Shown: one piece after another, positions 63,492 through 64,000 of the stretch | How positions within the stretch are numbered: the stretch's first letter is position 1 | Layout: each line of letters starts with the position of its first letter | From: Mastigias papua | Taxonomy: Eukaryota > Cnidaria > Scyphozoa > Rhizostomeae > Mastigiidae | Assembly (NCBI GenBank): GCA_964019165.1 | Contig: OZ025267.1 | Span: forward strand, 21,518,003-21,582,002 | Length of the DNA stretch: 64,000 nt | Direction of reading: 5' to 3' | Made by a program: the position numbers and the translations under genes | The notes under the pieces: generated by a model | Seen by the model: the letters and a program-made list of their open reading frames with translations, nothing else | Told to the model about the DNA's origin: nothing | Databases searched by the model: none

Positions 63492-64000
63492 TACTATGGA
63501 ACGTACCCCTAGTTCCTGTTGCTTTTGGCCTTTAGGCACAACAATATTGTTCGTTATCATGTTTACCGTGTCCAACCGTAGTAATTTCTAGGTATGTGCA
63601 GGAAACTGCCATGTTTCTCTCGCTATCTTCTGGTATATGTCGTATATTGTTTTCAAAAGCTGCTGATAGTTCATTTTTTATCTGCAGTAATTCCTGTATT
63701 TTTATGGCTACAGCTGCGCTTAAATAGACTATTGAGAGCTACTAATTCCTTATGTCATTTTGCAGTTATTTAATATTTTTTATTTGTCTTTTATTCGCTT
63801 TTTGTTAGAGCACTATCTTTGAACTATGTCACCTCACTGCTATACAGCGACACTTTAAGTGTACTGCACGATGCCTATTGCCACCAATTGCCACCAGCTC
63901 TTGAAGTCCATTTCTACTTTATGGGGGTTTCGCATTTCGCGTGCGAACCCATTGTTCTCAGTCCATGTGGGAACGTTTTGCGATGTGCGAACGTTTTGCG
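63492..64000. other. 3' end of window, no gene seen
   Basis: No supported gene. The last 40 bases contain GAACGTTTTGCGATGTGCGAACGTTTTGCG-like direct repetition (GTGGGAACGTTTTGCG, GTGCGAACGTTTTGCG), which may begin a repeat cut by the window edge. Confidence 0.4.

Noticed and set aside
61937..63575. Long frames on both strands (532 and 567 codons) over the 21-bp array
   Set aside because: They exist only because the unit is 21 bp without stops. The plus frame begins at TTG with no ATG, and there is no non-repeat coding sequence.

Overview
The window is animal nuclear DNA. It is AT-rich and holds two intron-rich genes with GT-AG introns (one GC-AG), plus debris from several eukaryotic transposon classes. 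The gene content (a U3 processome WD protein and a Tec-family tyrosine kinase) and the transposon types (Polinton/Maverick, CR1-like LINEs, hammerhead-ribozyme-bearing inverted repeats, hAT-like MITEs) point to a metazoan, probably an early-branching one such as a sponge or cnidarian. The sequence alone does not fix the phylum.

Bases 1-32300 are a transposon graveyard with no intact host gene that I can support. The minus strand carries decayed relics of a Polinton-type protein-primed DNA polymerase B at 371-2160 and 14100-15800, and a matching upstream piece at 23290-23960. A small virion-like gene pair sits at 16860-17235 and another small Polinton-style ORF at 17379-17830. Around them lie several diverged copies of long non-coding repeat families, called A, B and C here. 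The youngest event is a ~2.6-kb segmental duplication (18850-22110 and 27270-29865). One copy later gained a LINE tail, a nested pair of MITEs and a third MITE at its edge.

Bases 33439-42260 (+) hold a complete 13-exon gene for a UTP18/WDR50 orthologue of 526 aa. All exon phases join. Intron 1 contains a near-perfect palindrome with ~394-bp arms, and each arm carries a hammerhead-ribozyme-like motif.

Bases 42300-47700 are intergenic, with no gene I can support. Bases 47723-61720 (+) hold a complete 21-exon Tec-family kinase gene (627 aa; PH, Btk Zn motif, Pro-rich, SH3, SH2, kinase). Its introns carry a second palindrome with paired hammerhead motifs, a third hammerhead on the minus strand, two long (TA)n runs and a hAT-like MITE. 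The kinase core looks active. However, the SH2 FLVR arginine is lysine, and the Btk C481 position is serine.

Just 3' of the kinase gene lies a 1.5-kb array of 72 full copies of a 21-bp unit with no variation that I can see. It opens long reading frames on both strands, but these are almost certainly not genes.

The most interesting signal is the set of five hammerhead-like motifs at three loci. Four of them are paired in opposite orientation in the arms of transcribed intronic palindromes.
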